DNA of 64,000 nucleotides from UBA5078 sp033721235 (GTDB lineage: Bacteria; Pseudomonadota; Gammaproteobacteria; Pseudomonadales; Pseudohongiellaceae), in assembly GCA_033721235.1 (NCBI GenBank), contig JAWWAY010000013.1, positions 17,574 through 81,573 of the forward strand, in the 5' to 3' direction. This document shows positions 63,651 through 64,000 of this stretch, in pieces. Numbering within the stretch: position 1 is the stretch's first letter; every line of letters starts with the position of its first letter. The position numbers and the translations under genes were made by a program. Under the pieces are notes generated by a model. That model had not been told where the DNA came from, did not search any database, and saw nothing but the letters and a program-made list of their open reading frames with translations.

Positions 63651-64000
<350 letters not shown>

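Overview
The window reads as chromosomal DNA of a marine-type gammaproteobacterium. Many TonB, TRAP/TAXI, DUF1592/DUF1552 and FG-GAP genes, short intergenic gaps, Shine-Dalgarno sites of the AGGAG type, and 5S/23S rRNA 3' ends close to those of E. coli point that way. A Cellvibrionales-like lineage is my guess; nothing here proves the genus. I see no insertion sequence, integrase, phage gene or CRISPR array.

Layout. 1-4.8 kb: DNA glycosylase tag, a degenerate receiver protein, an SDR enzyme, a DUF4156 lipoprotein, an SLC1 symporter and ferredoxin-NADP reductase. 4.8-18.7 kb: a TonB receptor diverges from a long operon of an M16 metalloprotease lipoprotein, an ABC ATPase and permease, a double-PDZ lipoprotein, two exported seven-repeat FG-GAP proteins, a small membrane protein and an outer-membrane barrel. 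18.7-24.6 kb: a hybrid PAS histidine kinase, a chemoreceptor and a GST-like protein. 24.6-31.9 kb: a leftward TetR / exported VOC protein / secreted unknown / DUF1552 / DUF1592 operon, then a Tat-exported dienelactone-hydrolase-like protein and a hexapeptide acetyltransferase. 32.3-38.2 kb: a nucleoside-gate membrane protein, a TAXI-TRAP transporter, a TM2 protein and a Ca/Na antiporter. 38.3-46.1 kb: DUF58, TgpA-like transglutaminase, MoxR ATPase, TPR protein and a Bcr/CflA efflux pump. 46.1-49.4 kb: Na/Pi symporter and CopD/CopC with a Met/His-rich tail. 49.6-55.4 kb: selenocysteine machinery (selA, selB, selC tRNA-Sec) mixed with a GSDH-type sugar dehydrogenase and a beta-carbonic anhydrase. 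55.3-63.3 kb: an overlapping leftward operon of fatty-acyl-AMP ligase, acyl carrier protein, LpxL-like acyltransferase, HlyD-type fusion protein, C39-peptidase ABC exporter and a small double-glycine ORF, with a divergent soluble diiron protein. 63.4-64.0 kb: the 3' end of an rrn operon (5S, part of 23S) on the minus strand.

The best candidate for an undescribed system is the operon between selC and the rRNA genes. It joins fatty-acid activation and carriage (FAAL, ACP), a modified LpxL-family acyltransferase and a leader-cleaving exporter, and a diiron enzyme shares the divergent promoter. The simplest reading is synthesis and export of an acylated peptide or other acyl product. The second candidate is the ABC / PDZ / twin FG-GAP propeller / barrel operon at 8.4-18.7 kb.
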